A DNA stretch of 33,845 nt. Origin: Shewanella benthica. GTDB taxonomy: Bacteria > Pseudomonadota > Gammaproteobacteria > Enterobacterales > Shewanellaceae. The DNA lies in the NCBI GenBank assembly GCA_023284085.1, contig JAKVHY010000050.1:1-33845 (forward strand), written 5' to 3'. The translations under genes and the position numbers were made by a program. The notes beneath the pieces are model-generated. The model saw only the letters and a list, made by a program, of their open reading frames with translations. It ran no database searches and was not told where the DNA came from. Of the stretch, positions 16,647 to 24,794 are shown piece by piece. Every line of letters starts with the position of its first letter. Within the stretch, counting starts at the first letter, position 1.

Positions 16647-17654
16647 TTACAGGCTTGAGCCTGCAGAAATGCTATAGCCTAAGTTGAATACCTTCTGCTC
16701 ACAACTGTCACCAGTTAAAGCATTGATAATCAGCTCGGCACTTTTTTTGCCAATCTCATAGCGAGGGGAGTCGATGCTGGTCAGCGCTGGGCTCATCATA
16801 GTCCCTATGTCTAAGGCATTATTGCCTACTAGGCTTAACTGCTTTGGCACCTCGATACCTTTTTGTTGCGCGGCCATCATAATGCCGACGGCAATATCAT
16901 CATTGGTACAAAAGGCCCCGTCGAGGTTTGTGTATTGCTTGAGCGCTTGTTCGAGCAGACTTGCGCCAATTGAAAAGCTTGAGTGCTCCTCTGTCAGTAC
17001 ATAAATAGGTTTATGTCCCTGAGCTTCTACGGCTTGAGTGTAACCTTGCATTCTGAGTTTGGTGCGGCTGTCCAGACGTGCACCGAAGTAGGCTATCTGC
17101 TTTTTACCAGAGTTGAGCATCTGGGTGATTACTTTATACGCAGCCCCCAGATGGTCTAAACCGACAGCCATATCAATCGGTGCTAGAGGTAACTCCATGG
17201 CTTCAACCACAGGTATGCCTGCTGTACGTATCATCTGTAAGGTGCGTTTTGTGTGTGAGGTTTCCGTGAGTATGAGTCCATCGACTTGATAAGAGAGCAG
17301 GGAGGCGACCTTAGTCTCTTTTTCTATTTCACTGTAATCAAAGTGGGCGATGAGGGTTTCAAAGCCATGGGCTCTAGTGATCTCTTCTATGCCCTGGGTA
17401 AAGCGCGTGAAAACTTGATTAGATAATGAAGGCAGTAAGATGCCTATGGCCTTACTCGACGACTTTGACAACATGGCGGGAGCGCGATTTTGGATATAAC
17501 TTGTGGCTTCTATCTCCTTGGCAATTTTATCCCGAGTGCTTGCCGCAACTGAACTAGGATCTCGCAGGTAGCGTGAAACCTTCATTTTAGTGATGCCAAT
17601 TCTGTCGGCAACATCCTGAAGGGGGGGCTGGATGTTTGTGCTGCACTCATACAT
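16647..17654 (-). CDS. gntR: GntR-type gluconate repressor, LacI family
   Basis: A 335-residue LacI-family regulator close to E. coli GntR (331 residues), the gluconate-responsive repressor. The N-terminal helix-turn-helix (about 12-35) reads LQDVADRIGITKMKVSRYL, and the hinge has NRAPAMLS. The periplasmic-binding-like effector domain has IGILLPSLSNQVF, DGLILTE, IAYFGARLDSRTK and DGAFCTNDDIAVG, all matching GntR. A perfect operator palindrome lies 11 bp upstream of the start, indicating autoregulation. No Shine-Dalgarno is obvious before the ATG. No intact gluconate kinase or permease gene is in the window, so in this locus it is an orphan; its targets may be elsewhere. Confidence 0.9.
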   Translation of the reverse strand: MYECSTNIQPPLQDVADRIGITKMKVSRYLRDPSSVAASTRDKIAKEIEATSYIQNRAPAMLSKSSSKAIGILLPSLSNQVFTRFTQGIEEITRAHGFETLIAHFDYSEIEKETKVASLLSYQVDGLILTETSHTKRTLQMIRTAGIPVVEAMELPLAPIDMAVGLDHLGAAYKVITQMLNSGKKQIAYFGARLDSRTKLRMQGYTQAVEAQGHKPIYVLTEEHSSFSIGASLLEQALKQYTNLDGAFCTNDDIAVGIMMAAQQKGIEVPKQLSLVGNNALDIGTMMSPALTSIDSPRYEIGKKSAELIINALTGDSCEQKVFNLGYSISAGSSL

Positions 17655-17665
17655 ATTTTCACACT

Positions 17666-17683
17666 AATGTTACAGGTAACATT
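17666..17683. promoter_or_regulatory. GntR operator
   Basis: AATGTTACAGGTAACATT is a perfect palindrome around a central AG. It matches the ATGTTAC-N2-GTAACAT form known for GntR operators. It is immediately upstream of gntR, consistent with negative autoregulation. Basis: sequence seen plus known LacI/GntR operator form. Confidence 0.85.
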
Positions 17684-17704
17684 AACATTAACATCAACAT
17701 CAAT
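17679..17704. repeat. Short 6-bp tandem repeat beside the GntR operator
   Basis: Beginning inside the right arm of the operator, the unit ACATTA/ACATCA repeats about four times. Two units have T and two have C at the fourth position. It may be slippage-prone and could tune promoter spacing for gntR. Confidence 0.6.
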
Positions 17705-17840
17705 ATATGCATGGATCTATTGGTAATGATGGGGGGACTGAAGGCTAGAGGCTAAATTATGCAGCTAAGTTGATCATTTGGTTTTCCTCAAAAAATTCAA
17801 CTAAATGCTAAGTGGCATAAGTCTGGACAAGACATGCCCA

Positions 17841-17874
17841 ATAAAAAGGGCGCCGAATGAAATTCAACGCCCTT
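17841..17874 (-). terminator. Terminator of the purMN operon
   Basis: AAGGGCG (17846-17852) pairs with CGCCCTT (17868-17874); inside it GAAT/ATTC forms a second short stem. On the minus strand the stem is followed by TTTTTATT. It lies 29 bp after the purN stop. Confidence 0.88.
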
Positions 17875-17902
17875 ATATTATCGATTTGTCTGTGAAAGCT
17901 TA

Positions 17903-18547
17903 TTAGTCCGCAGCGTAGCCCATGTCTTCGAGTGCTTTACCATCGAGAAACGCCTGACCATCTTTCATCTCGAGTCGATTCTGGCTAAACCATTTAACGA
18001 CCATAGGATAGATGGCATGCTCCTGTTGATGAACTTTCTCGGCCAAGGTATCGGCGGTATCTTCATCATAGACGGGCACTTTAGCCTGCAGTATGACAGG
18101 ACCCGAGTCTAGCTCAGGCGTCACGAAGTGAACGCTGGCGCCATGTACGGTGTCTTTGGCATCGATAGCACGCTGATGGGTATTAAGTCCTGTGTACTTA
18201 GGGAGGAGAGAAGGGTGAATGTTGATCATTCGGCCTTCGAACCCTTGTACAAATTCATCACTTAATATCCGCATAAAGCCGGCTAAGACAATCAGATCTG
18301 GCTGATATCTGTCTATGGCAAGCTTTAAACGAGCATCATATGCAGATCTTGCTTCATCCTTTCGAACAATCACACAGCTAGTGTCAATCTCGCTTTGGTG
18401 AGCACGGATAAGACCGTAAGCATCGGGCTTGTTACTGATCACACCGATGATTTCAGCTTCGAGGTGATCATCACAATCATCGATGATCGCCTGCAAGTTG
18501 CTTCCATTGCCTGAGATTAATACTAAAACGCGACAGTTTGAGGACAT
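17903..18547 (-). CDS. purN: Phosphoribosylglycinamide formyltransferase 1
   Basis: Third step of purine synthesis: transfers formyl from 10-formyl-tetrahydrofolate to GAR. The protein has 214 residues, as usual. The phosphate-binding loop is SGNGSNLQA (12-20). The catalytic triad is Asn109, His111 and Asp147, three positions from E. coli Asn106/His108/Asp144, in NIHPSLLPKYTG and PELDSGP. Its ATG overlaps the purM stop by 1 nt (TAATG), so the two are translationally coupled, and a terminator follows. Confidence 0.97.
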   Translation of the reverse strand: MSSNCRVLVLISGNGSNLQAIIDDCDDHLEAEIIGVISNKPDAYGLIRAHQSEIDTSCVIVRKDEARSAYDARLKLAIDRYQPDLIVLAGFMRILSDEFVQGFEGRMINIHPSLLPKYTGLNTHQRAIDAKDTVHGASVHFVTPELDSGPVILQAKVPVYDEDTADTLAEKVHQQEHAIYPMVVKWFSQNRLEMKDGQAFLDGKALEDMGYAAD

Positions 18548-19584
18548 TACAGGATCTCCACTTGCTCTTCGTCGCCATTGCGCTTAGCAATGTCACCGAT
18601 TAACCAAGCTTTCTCGCCTTCGGCGTTAAGCAGCTCCAGTGCAGCATCTACTTTATCAGACGGTAGCGCGACAACCATGCCTACGCCACAGTTGAATGTA
18701 CGGTACATCTCAAATTCGGCGATGTTACCGTTTTTCATCAACCAGTTGAAGATGCTTGGCCACTGCCATGAATCACCTTTAACAACGGCTTTACAGTCAT
18801 CAGGAAGGACGCGTGGGATGTTTTCCCAGAATCCGCCACCAGTGATGTGAGCCATAGCATGAACTTCAGTTTGTTCGAGTAACTTAAGCAGCGACTTCAC
18901 ATAGATTTTTGTCGGCTCAAGCAGGTGGTCAATCAGTGGCTTGCCTTCGAAATCATCTTCAGGGTTAACCTTGCTGACTTCGAGCACCTTACGGATCAAT
19001 GAGAATCCGTTTGAGTGAGGACCGCTTGACGCGAGTGCGATAAGCGAATCACCAACAGCGACTTTAGTGCCGTCGATGATGTCAGCTTTCTCTACCACAC
19101 CGACACAGAAGCCGGCTAGATCATAATCATCGCCTTCATACATGCCTGGCATCTCGGCGGTTTCACCACCGATAAGTGCACAGCCTGACTGTACACAGCC
19201 TTCGGCAATACCTTTAACGACTGCAGTTGCGGCATCAACATCAAGTTTGCCTGTCGCATAGTAATCGAGGAAAAAGAGTGGCTCGGCGCCTGAAACGATT
19301 AAATCGTTAGAGCACATGGCGACCAGGTCGATACCGACTGTGTCGTGCTTCTTATAGTCGATGGCCAATCTTAACTTGGTGCCAACACCATCGGTACCAG
19401 AAACCAGCACAGGGTGTTTGTACTTAGTCGGCAGCTCACAAAGAGCGCCAAATCCACCTAAGTTGCCCATAACTTCTGGACGGTGGGTACGTTTCACGGC
19501 AGATTTAATATTATCAACTAGTGCATTTCCGGCGTCGATATCGACACCTGCATCTTTATAGCTAAGCTGTGTAGGAGTGCTCAC
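18547..19584 (-). CDS. purM: Phosphoribosylformylglycinamidine cyclo-ligase (AIR synthetase)
   Basis: Closes the imidazole ring: FGAM plus ATP gives AIR. The frame is open from an ATG at 19689, but GTG 19584 is chosen. GAGGA sits about 7 nt upstream, the protein then has 345 residues as in E. coli, and it begins with the conserved SYKDAGVDIDAGN. Other marks are GGFGAL, VSGTDGVGTKLRLA, GGETAEMPGMY, SSGPHSNG, HITGGGFWENIPRVLP and NCGVGM. It is the first gene of purMN and divergent from upp. No convincing PurR operator was found in the 212-bp gap. Confidence 0.97.
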   Translation of the reverse strand: MSTPTQLSYKDAGVDIDAGNALVDNIKSAVKRTHRPEVMGNLGGFGALCELPTKYKHPVLVSGTDGVGTKLRLAIDYKKHDTVGIDLVAMCSNDLIVSGAEPLFFLDYYATGKLDVDAATAVVKGIAEGCVQSGCALIGGETAEMPGMYEGDDYDLAGFCVGVVEKADIIDGTKVAVGDSLIALASSGPHSNGFSLIRKVLEVSKVNPEDDFEGKPLIDHLLEPTKIYVKSLLKLLEQTEVHAMAHITGGGFWENIPRVLPDDCKAVVKGDSWQWPSIFNWLMKNGNIAEFEMYRTFNCGVGMVVALPSDKVDAALELLNAEGEKAWLIGDIAKRNGDEEQVEIL

Positions 19585-19796
19585 GAAGATCCTCTCGGGT
19601 ACAGAATGATTATTGGATTTTATGCGGCGCCATTCTACCAGTTTGTGACAGGCCTCGAAAGCGAAGATTTGGCTATTTATAGCGGACATAGCTCACGATT
19701 TATCGTGTTTTTAAAACTTTATGTTTTCCATTGCGAACAAATAAACTAAAATCTCGCTAATTTGCTTGTACCAATGCTAAAAATCAGGAGAGAAAA

Positions 19797-20423
19797 ATGA
19801 AAGTTGTCGAGGTTCAACACCCATTAGTTCGTCATAAAATAGGCTTAATGCGTGAAGCTGATATTAGTACTAAACGTTTCCGTGAGTTAGCAGCGGAAGT
19901 GGGTAGCCTACTGACCTACGAAGCGACTGCTGATTTTGATACCGAAACTGTCACTATCGAAGGTTGGAATGGTCCAGTTGAAGTGGAACAGATCAAAGGC
20001 AAGAAGGTCACGGTTGTGCCAATTCTTCGTGCCGGTCTTGGGATGATGGATGGTGTTCTGGAGAATATCCCGAGTGCGCGTATTTCAGTTGTCGGTATAT
20101 ACCGCGATGAAGAGACACTAAAACCTGTCCCTTATTTTGAAAAGCTCGCCAGTGATATGCCTTCACGCATCGCCTTGGTCGTCGACCCTATGCTTGCGAC
20201 GGGTGGCTCAATGATCTCAACTATCGATCTACTTAAAGACCGTGGTTGTACCGCGATTAAAGCCTTAGTTTTAGTTGCAGCACCTGAAGGGGTTGCTGCA
20301 TTAGCGAAGGCTCATCCAGATGTTGAACTATATACTGCTGCAATCGATGATTGTCTGAACGAGCAGGGATACATTCTTCCTGGTCTTGGTGATGCGGGTG
20401 ATAAGATCTTCGGTACTAAGTAG
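19797..20423 (+). CDS. upp: Uracil phosphoribosyltransferase
   Basis: Pyrimidine salvage: uracil plus PRPP gives UMP. The 208-residue length equals that of E. coli Upp. The PRPP-binding motif is VDPMLATGGSM (129-139). The uracil-binding C-terminal part is GYILPGLGDAGDKIFGTK, and PILRAGLGM is also present. CAGGAGAG precedes the ATG at good distance. It is transcribed away from purMN, the usual purine/pyrimidine arrangement in this group, and ends at a strong terminator. Confidence 0.98.
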   Translation: MKVVEVQHPLVRHKIGLMREADISTKRFRELAAEVGSLLTYEATADFDTETVTIEGWNGPVEVEQIKGKKVTVVPILRAGLGMMDGVLENIPSARISVVGIYRDEETLKPVPYFEKLASDMPSRIALVVDPMLATGGSMISTIDLLKDRGCTAIKALVLVAAPEGVAALAKAHPDVELYTAAIDDCLNEQGYILPGLGDAGDKIFGTK

Positions 20424-20481
20424 TCATAAGCACTGCTGTATAAACTAATTGCTAGTTTATACAGCCTGTTTATGAGAAAAG

Positions 20482-20508
20482 AAAAGGAGCCAATTGGCTC
20501 CTTTTTTG
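20482..20508 (+). terminator. Terminator after upp
   Basis: AAAAGGAGCC (20482-20491) pairs with GGCTCCTTTT (20496-20505) around AATT, followed by more T. The A-run on the left means it could also serve the converging antiporter gene. Confidence 0.9.
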
Positions 20509-20534
20509 TTTTTCAATTTTCAATTTTAATTTCG

Positions 20535-20574
20535 AATAAGTGCTCGAAGCTCAAACCTCGAACCTCGAACCAGT
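20535..20574. repeat. Short CTCGAA-type tandem repeat between convergent genes
   Basis: The core CTCGAA or a one-base variant occurs four times within about 35 bp (CTCGAAG, CTCAAAC, CTCGAAC, CTCGAAC). It is preceded by two CAATTTT repeats at 20514-20525. It fills the short gap between upp and the converging transporter gene. No function is assigned. Confidence 0.6.
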
Positions 20575-20576
20575 TC

Positions 20577-21896
20577 TTATAGCACCATGGCCGCTATCCA
20601 GCCAAACACCAGCAATGGGATGTTGTAGTGAATAAATGTCGGGATCACACTGTCTTTGATGTGGTCGTGCTGTCCATCGGCATTTAAGCCAGCCGTTGGA
20701 CCTAAGGTCGAGTCCGAGGCCGGTGAACCGGCATCTCCTAGGGCTGCCGCAGTGCCTACAAGTGCAATGGTGGCGGTGATTGAGAAGCCAAAGCTCATGG
20801 CCAATGGCACATAGATGGTGGCAATGATCGGAATAGTTGAGAAAGATGAGCCTATACCCATGGTAATGAGTAAGCCCACGAGTAACATCAAGAAGGCGGC
20901 TAACGCTTTATTGTCGCCTATGATGTTGCTCAGTGAGTCGACTAAGCTGCTGACATCGCCGGTCGCTTTCACTACTGCGGCAAATCCTGCTGCAGATATC
21001 ATGATAAAGCCAATGTTGGCCATCATGCGTACGCCTTGGTTAAACACATCTTGATCGGCGACATGCTTGAGTGCGCCAGAGAAACTGAAGATAATAAAAC
21101 CAATCAAGGCACCGAAAATCATCGACCCCGTGATTAACTGAACGACGAGCGTCGAGGCGATAGCAATGGCTGCGATAACAATATTACGACCGCTCACCGT
21201 CTCTTCAGGCTCGGCGGCTAAGATCTGCTCTTCTTTATATTCACGGGGCTTTCTGTAGCTGATAAATACTGCCACAAGCAAACCCGTTATCATGCCCATT
21301 GCTGGGATCATCATGGCGGTGGGGATCTGCTCACGTACGGCGTTGAGGTTATTGCTATTTAGGTTGGCGAGTAATATATCATTTAAGAAGATGCCGCCGA
21401 AGCCAATGGGCAAGATCATATAGGTAGTCACTAAACCAAAGGTGAGTACACAAGCCACCAAACGTCTGTCCAGCTTTAGCTTAGACATCACATGTAGTAG
21501 TGGTGGAATAAGAATGGGGATAAACGCAATGTGGATTGGCAGCAGATTCTGAGAAGAAACCGCCATGGCAAGGATAGCCAGTAACAGGGTCCAACGAACG
21601 CGATTCATATTAGCGCCGTTCTGTTCTTTTCCTAGTAACGAAATGACCTTTCTGGAAATAAGTGTGGTTAAGCCTGAATGTGACAGAGCCACGGCAAATG
21701 CGCCTAGGAGTGCGTAGCTTAACGCAATCTGTGCGCCTCCACCTAAGCCGGTGTTAAATGCATCTACAGATTGTTGAAGACTCATTCCCCCAACCAGACC
21801 TGCGACCAGTGCACTTACCGTGAGTGCGATTACAACATTTACCCGAGCTAAACTTAGGCCTAGCATGAGGCAAACAGCGATGACGACAGCGTTCAT
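20577..21896 (-). CDS. NhaC/YuiF-type Na+/H+ antiporter family membrane protein
   Basis: A 439-residue ion-transporter-superfamily protein with about 11-12 hydrophobic segments. Conserved features of the YuiF-like group include the N-terminal RVNVVIALTVSALVAGLVGG, the re-entrant segment SSQNLLPIHIAFIPILIPP, GIGSSFSTIPIIATIYVP and the C-terminal GDAGSPASDSTLGPTAGLN (in parts: GSPASDSTLGPT). Such proteins are annotated as Na+/H+ antiporters, but some may move amino acids or carboxylates; the substrate is not certain. The ribosome binding site is weak. A 12-bp palindrome (21939-21950) lies 43 bp upstream of the start. Confidence 0.85.
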   Translation of the reverse strand: MNAVVIAVCLMLGLSLARVNVVIALTVSALVAGLVGGMSLQQSVDAFNTGLGGGAQIALSYALLGAFAVALSHSGLTTLISRKVISLLGKEQNGANMNRVRWTLLLAILAMAVSSQNLLPIHIAFIPILIPPLLHVMSKLKLDRRLVACVLTFGLVTTYMILPIGFGGIFLNDILLANLNSNNLNAVREQIPTAMMIPAMGMITGLLVAVFISYRKPREYKEEQILAAEPEETVSGRNIVIAAIAIASTLVVQLITGSMIFGALIGFIIFSFSGALKHVADQDVFNQGVRMMANIGFIMISAAGFAAVVKATGDVSSLVDSLSNIIGDNKALAAFLMLLVGLLITMGIGSSFSTIPIIATIYVPLAMSFGFSITATIALVGTAAALGDAGSPASDSTLGPTAGLNADGQHDHIKDSVIPTFIHYNIPLLVFGWIAAMVL

Positions 21897-22208
21897 ATCA
21901 ATAAATTCTTTCTTATCTTCAGTTGGGCAGACATTCTTGCCTAGCTAGGCTTGCATTGTCCAGTAGACTGAGGATATATCTGTTAAAACTGAGGGTTTGT
22001 TAACTCGGTGTGGACATAAATAGTTTATTTTTGTAAATAACCCCAGTATCGCTAAGTTTATTACGATGCCTTAATATACGAAGGGATGAAGATTCAATTA
22101 ATAAAGGTGATATTCATTGCAAAAAGCTTGTATGCGGGAAAACACTGCCTATAATGCCATAAGATTTAAAACGAAAAGCGTTTTTCAATCCATAGATGGA
22201 GATATAAA
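21897..22208. other. Divergent region between the YuiF-like gene and the peroxiredoxin gene
   Basis: No gene seen. It contains GCCTAGCTAGGC (21939-21950), a perfect 12-bp palindrome on the transporter side, and a promoter for the peroxiredoxin at 22128-22155. No clear OxyR site could be recognised by eye. Confidence 0.5.
22128..22155 (+). promoter_or_regulatory. Predicted sigma-70 promoter of the peroxiredoxin gene
   Basis: A perfect -10 TATAAT (22150-22155) is preceded at 16 bp by TTGTAT (22128-22133), a three-of-six -35. The leader to the ATG would be about 47 nt. Confidence 0.5.
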
Positions 22209-22814
22209 ATGAGCGTATTAGTAGGCCGTAAGGCACCTGATTTTACTGCTGCAGCTGTACTTGGTAACGGCGAAATCGTCGATAGCTTCAACCTAACTGA
22301 AGCCATCAAAGGCAAGCCAACGGTAGTTTTTTTCTACCCACTTGATTTCACTTTCGTCTGCCCATCTGAGCTGATCGCTTTCGATCACCGCATTGAAGAG
22401 TTCAAGAAGCGTGGCGTGGAAGTGATTGGTGTTTCTATCGATTCACAATTCACTCACAACGCATGGCGTAACACTCCAGTTGCAGAAGGCGGCATTGGCC
22501 CAGTTCAGTACACTCTTGTTGCTGACGTTAAGCATGAGATCTGTAAGGCATACGACGTTGAGCATCCAGAAGCTGGTGTTGCTTTCCGTGGTTCTTTCCT
22601 AATCGACAAAGAAGGCATGGTTCGTCACCAAGTCGTTAACGATCTTCCACTAGGTCGTAATGTCGACGAAATGCTGCGTATGATCGATGCACTTCAGTTC
22701 CACGAAGAGCACGGTGACGTTTGTCCTGCTGGTTGGGAAAAAGGCGACAAAGGTATGGACGCAAGCCCAGAAGGCGTTGCTTCTTACCTAAGTGATAATG
22801 CAGATTCTCTATAA
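22209..22814 (+). CDS. Typical 2-Cys peroxiredoxin (AhpC/Prx1 type)
   Basis: Thiol peroxidase that reduces H2O2 and organic hydroperoxides in the cytoplasm, 201 residues. The peroxidatic Cys51 is in FYPLDFTFVCPSE and the resolving Cys172 in HGDVCPAGW. A GGIG motif at 94-97 corresponds to the GGLG of over-oxidation-sensitive peroxiredoxins, but the partner C-terminal YF motif is absent, so the sensitivity is uncertain. GGAG precedes the ATG. It stands alone; no ahpF or thioredoxin reductase gene is adjacent, so electrons must come from elsewhere. Codon use looks biased, as for a highly expressed gene. Confidence 0.95.
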   Translation: MSVLVGRKAPDFTAAAVLGNGEIVDSFNLTEAIKGKPTVVFFYPLDFTFVCPSELIAFDHRIEEFKKRGVEVIGVSIDSQFTHNAWRNTPVAEGGIGPVQYTLVADVKHEICKAYDVEHPEAGVAFRGSFLIDKEGMVRHQVVNDLPLGRNVDEMLRMIDALQFHEEHGDVCPAGWEKGDKGMDASPEGVASYLSDNADSL

Positions 22815-22853
22815 TCTTAACCGATTATCGTTAGTCTAAAGCATTAAGAAAAG

Positions 22854-22875
22854 CCGCGATTATCGCGGTTTTTTT
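22854..22875 (+). terminator. Terminator after the peroxiredoxin gene
   Basis: CCGCGA (22854-22859) pairs with TCGCGG (22863-22868) around TTA, followed by seven T. Confidence 0.9.
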
Positions 22876-22920
22876 GTGTCTGCTTTATTCTTTACTATTT
22901 ATAGCTATCGGTTTTTATCC

Positions 22921-22947
22921 AATAAAAAACGGCCATGGAGGCCGTTT
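22921..22947 (-). terminator. Terminator of rnt
   Basis: AAACGGCC (22927-22934) pairs with GGCCGTTT (22940-22947) around ATGGA. On the minus strand it is followed by TTTTATT. It is 34 bp past the rnt stop and faces the peroxiredoxin terminator. Confidence 0.85.
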
Positions 22948-22980
22948 CTTGATACTAGATTGGGTCTAGTTAAATTAGCA

Positions 22981-23667
22981 TTAATCTGTGCTTGCTTCAC
23001 TCGCCGTTTCAACAGGTGCATCAGTGTCGTGATTAACCGCTAATGGCCAGCCGCCGAGGGCTTTCCACTTGTTGACTATGTGACAGAATAGCTCTGCGGT
23101 ACGCTCGGTATCGTAAAGCGCCGAATGGGCTTCGCTGTTATCGAAGTCGATGCCGGCAATTGAACAGGCCTTGGCGAGCACGGTATGACCCAGTGCTAAA
23201 CCTGAAAGTGCGGCGGTATCGAAAGTGGCAAAAGGATGGAAAGGCGTACGTTTAAGTGCGCAACGTTCGATGGCCTTGGAGACAAAACCATGATCGAAGG
23301 CGGCGTTGTGGGCAACTATGATACTTCTGTGACAGCCGACGGCTTTCTGCGCCTTCTTGACCTCTTTGAAGATCTCGAGGAAGGCTTCTTTCTCGCTAAC
23401 GGCACCACGAAGTGGGTTTGTTGGATCTATGCCGTTGAAGGCGAGGGCATCAGGTTCTAAATTAGCCCCTTCGAACGGTTCTATGTGGTAATGCAGGGTC
23501 TTGTCTAAACTGAGTATACCTTCATCATCCATTTTCAGCATGGTGACGGCGATTTCAAGCAACGCATCGGTTTGGGAATTGAAGCCGGCAGTCTCGACAT
23601 CGATGACCACAGGGAAATAGCCCCTAAAACGGTGATTTAATTTGTTGGCGTCGCAAATTTCGCTCAT
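22981..23667 (-). CDS. rnt: Ribonuclease T
   Basis: A 3'-5' exoribonuclease of the DEDD family that trims tRNA and other stable RNA 3' ends. The frame is open from 23709, but ATG 23667 is chosen because it puts Asp23 and Glu25 (VVIDVETAGF), and His181 and Asp186 (HSALYDTERT), at exactly the E. coli positions. Asp125 is in AHNAAFDHGF. PFHPFATFDTAALSGLALG is conserved. The protein has 228 residues with a short extra polar C-terminal tail relative to E. coli. It is divergent from motY, a pairing found across Vibrio and Shewanella. Confidence 0.96.
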   Translation of the reverse strand: MSEICDANKLNHRFRGYFPVVIDVETAGFNSQTDALLEIAVTMLKMDDEGILSLDKTLHYHIEPFEGANLEPDALAFNGIDPTNPLRGAVSEKEAFLEIFKEVKKAQKAVGCHRSIIVAHNAAFDHGFVSKAIERCALKRTPFHPFATFDTAALSGLALGHTVLAKACSIAGIDFDNSEAHSALYDTERTAELFCHIVNKWKALGGWPLAVNHDTDAPVETASEASTD

Positions 23668-23809
23668 TGAAAGTGTCCAAATAGTTATTAGGCCGCTATT
23701 ATGAGGCAAGCACTTAATGCTGTCATGTCTGAATGGCTGTTTTTTAAGCTAAAGGTCTGTAAAAGTGTGCCGATAGCATTAAGTAATAGAATTAATATGA
23801 GTATCTGGT

Positions 23810-24679
23810 ATGTGGCTTAGAGTATTGATAGCGTCGACATTATGTATGCCCTTTTTTGCGACAGCAGAATTGCGTCATTATGTTGCCTCTCTCGATCAGT
23901 CACAGTGGAAGCTGAGTGGCAATACGCCGATCATATGCCGTCTCGAACATGATATTCCCGCCTATGGCAAAGCGGTGTTTACCAGCATTGCGGGTAAAAA
24001 CAATAATTTGAATTTCAGTTTAGATATGTGGGTTAAACCCGATCAAGTCACTCAAGCAACCCTGATGAGTATGGCACCAGCTTGGAGACCGGGCATCCTC
24101 TCTAAAGAGATCACTGAGCTGACCTATCAGAAGTACTTCAGCGGTGAAGTGCCGCGTAATGCTGCCTGGTCCATGTTGGCCGAGCTTGAACGCGGCATGG
24201 AGCCTACCTTTTACTACGCCGATTGGTATAACCAATCAAATAAAATCGCCGTTGGCCTGTCTGCGGTTAATTTCAATCGTAATTACAGAGACTTTAAGGC
24301 CTGTCTTGCCGGATTGTTGCCTTATAGTTTCGATGATATCGCGTTTACTGTACTAACCTATGAGTCAGGCGGCTCGGAGTTAACTCGCTTCTCCAAATCG
24401 CAGATTGCCAAAATACAAGAGTATCTTGCCTATGACTCGGAAGTTGAGCTGGTATTGATTGATGCTTATACGGATAGCTATGGTGGTCGCTCAATCAACC
24501 AGAAAGTATCAGAGCAGCGCGCAGATTCGGTGAAGAACTTCTTCTTATCGGCGGGGATCAATCAAGATCGTATCTATACGGTTGGGCATGGGGAACGTCG
24601 TCACGTTGCCTCGAATGCAAGCATAGATGAACGAGGTAGAAACAGACGGGTTGTCATTAGGATTAGTAAACCTATGTGA
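23810..24679 (+). CDS. motY: Sodium-driven flagellar motor protein MotY
   Basis: A T-ring component that surrounds the flagellar basal body and anchors the stator (MotX/PomAB in Vibrio) to peptidoglycan. The protein has 289 residues. The signal peptide is about 1-19 (MWLRVLIASTLCMPFFATA). The MotY N-terminal beta domain (about 20-160) includes RHYVASLDQSQW and CRLEHDIPAYGKA. The OmpA-like peptidoglycan-binding domain (about 170-287) includes LIDAYTDSYG, SEQRADSVKNFF and DERGRNRRVVI. The ribosome binding site is weak. Its location next to rnt supports the call. A Na+-driven polar flagellum in the host is the implication. Confidence 0.92.
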   Translation: MWLRVLIASTLCMPFFATAELRHYVASLDQSQWKLSGNTPIICRLEHDIPAYGKAVFTSIAGKNNNLNFSLDMWVKPDQVTQATLMSMAPAWRPGILSKEITELTYQKYFSGEVPRNAAWSMLAELERGMEPTFYYADWYNQSNKIAVGLSAVNFNRNYRDFKACLAGLLPYSFDDIAFTVLTYESGGSELTRFSKSQIAKIQEYLAYDSEVELVLIDAYTDSYGGRSINQKVSEQRADSVKNFFLSAGINQDRIYTVGHGERRHVASNASIDERGRNRRVVIRISKPM

Positions 24680-24727
24680 TGGATGGAAGCAAAAGATAAG
24701 ACTTACGGCTAATATGTTAGCGATCAG

Positions 24728-24754
24728 GCCCGGCTTTGAAGCTGGGCTTTTTAT
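24728..24754 (+). terminator. Terminator after motY
   Basis: GCCCGGCTT (24728-24736) pairs with AAGCTGGGC (24739-24747) with one G-T pair, followed by TTTTTATT. Confidence 0.85.
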
Positions 24755-24794
24755 TGCTGACAATTTGGTAAGTGGAGAGCTAAAGACTTTCAGG

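Noticed and set aside
19630..19690. Possible PurR box upstream of purM
   Set aside because: The best stretch (AAGCGAAGATTTGGCT, on the plus strand) matches the 16-bp consensus at only about ten positions and lacks symmetry.
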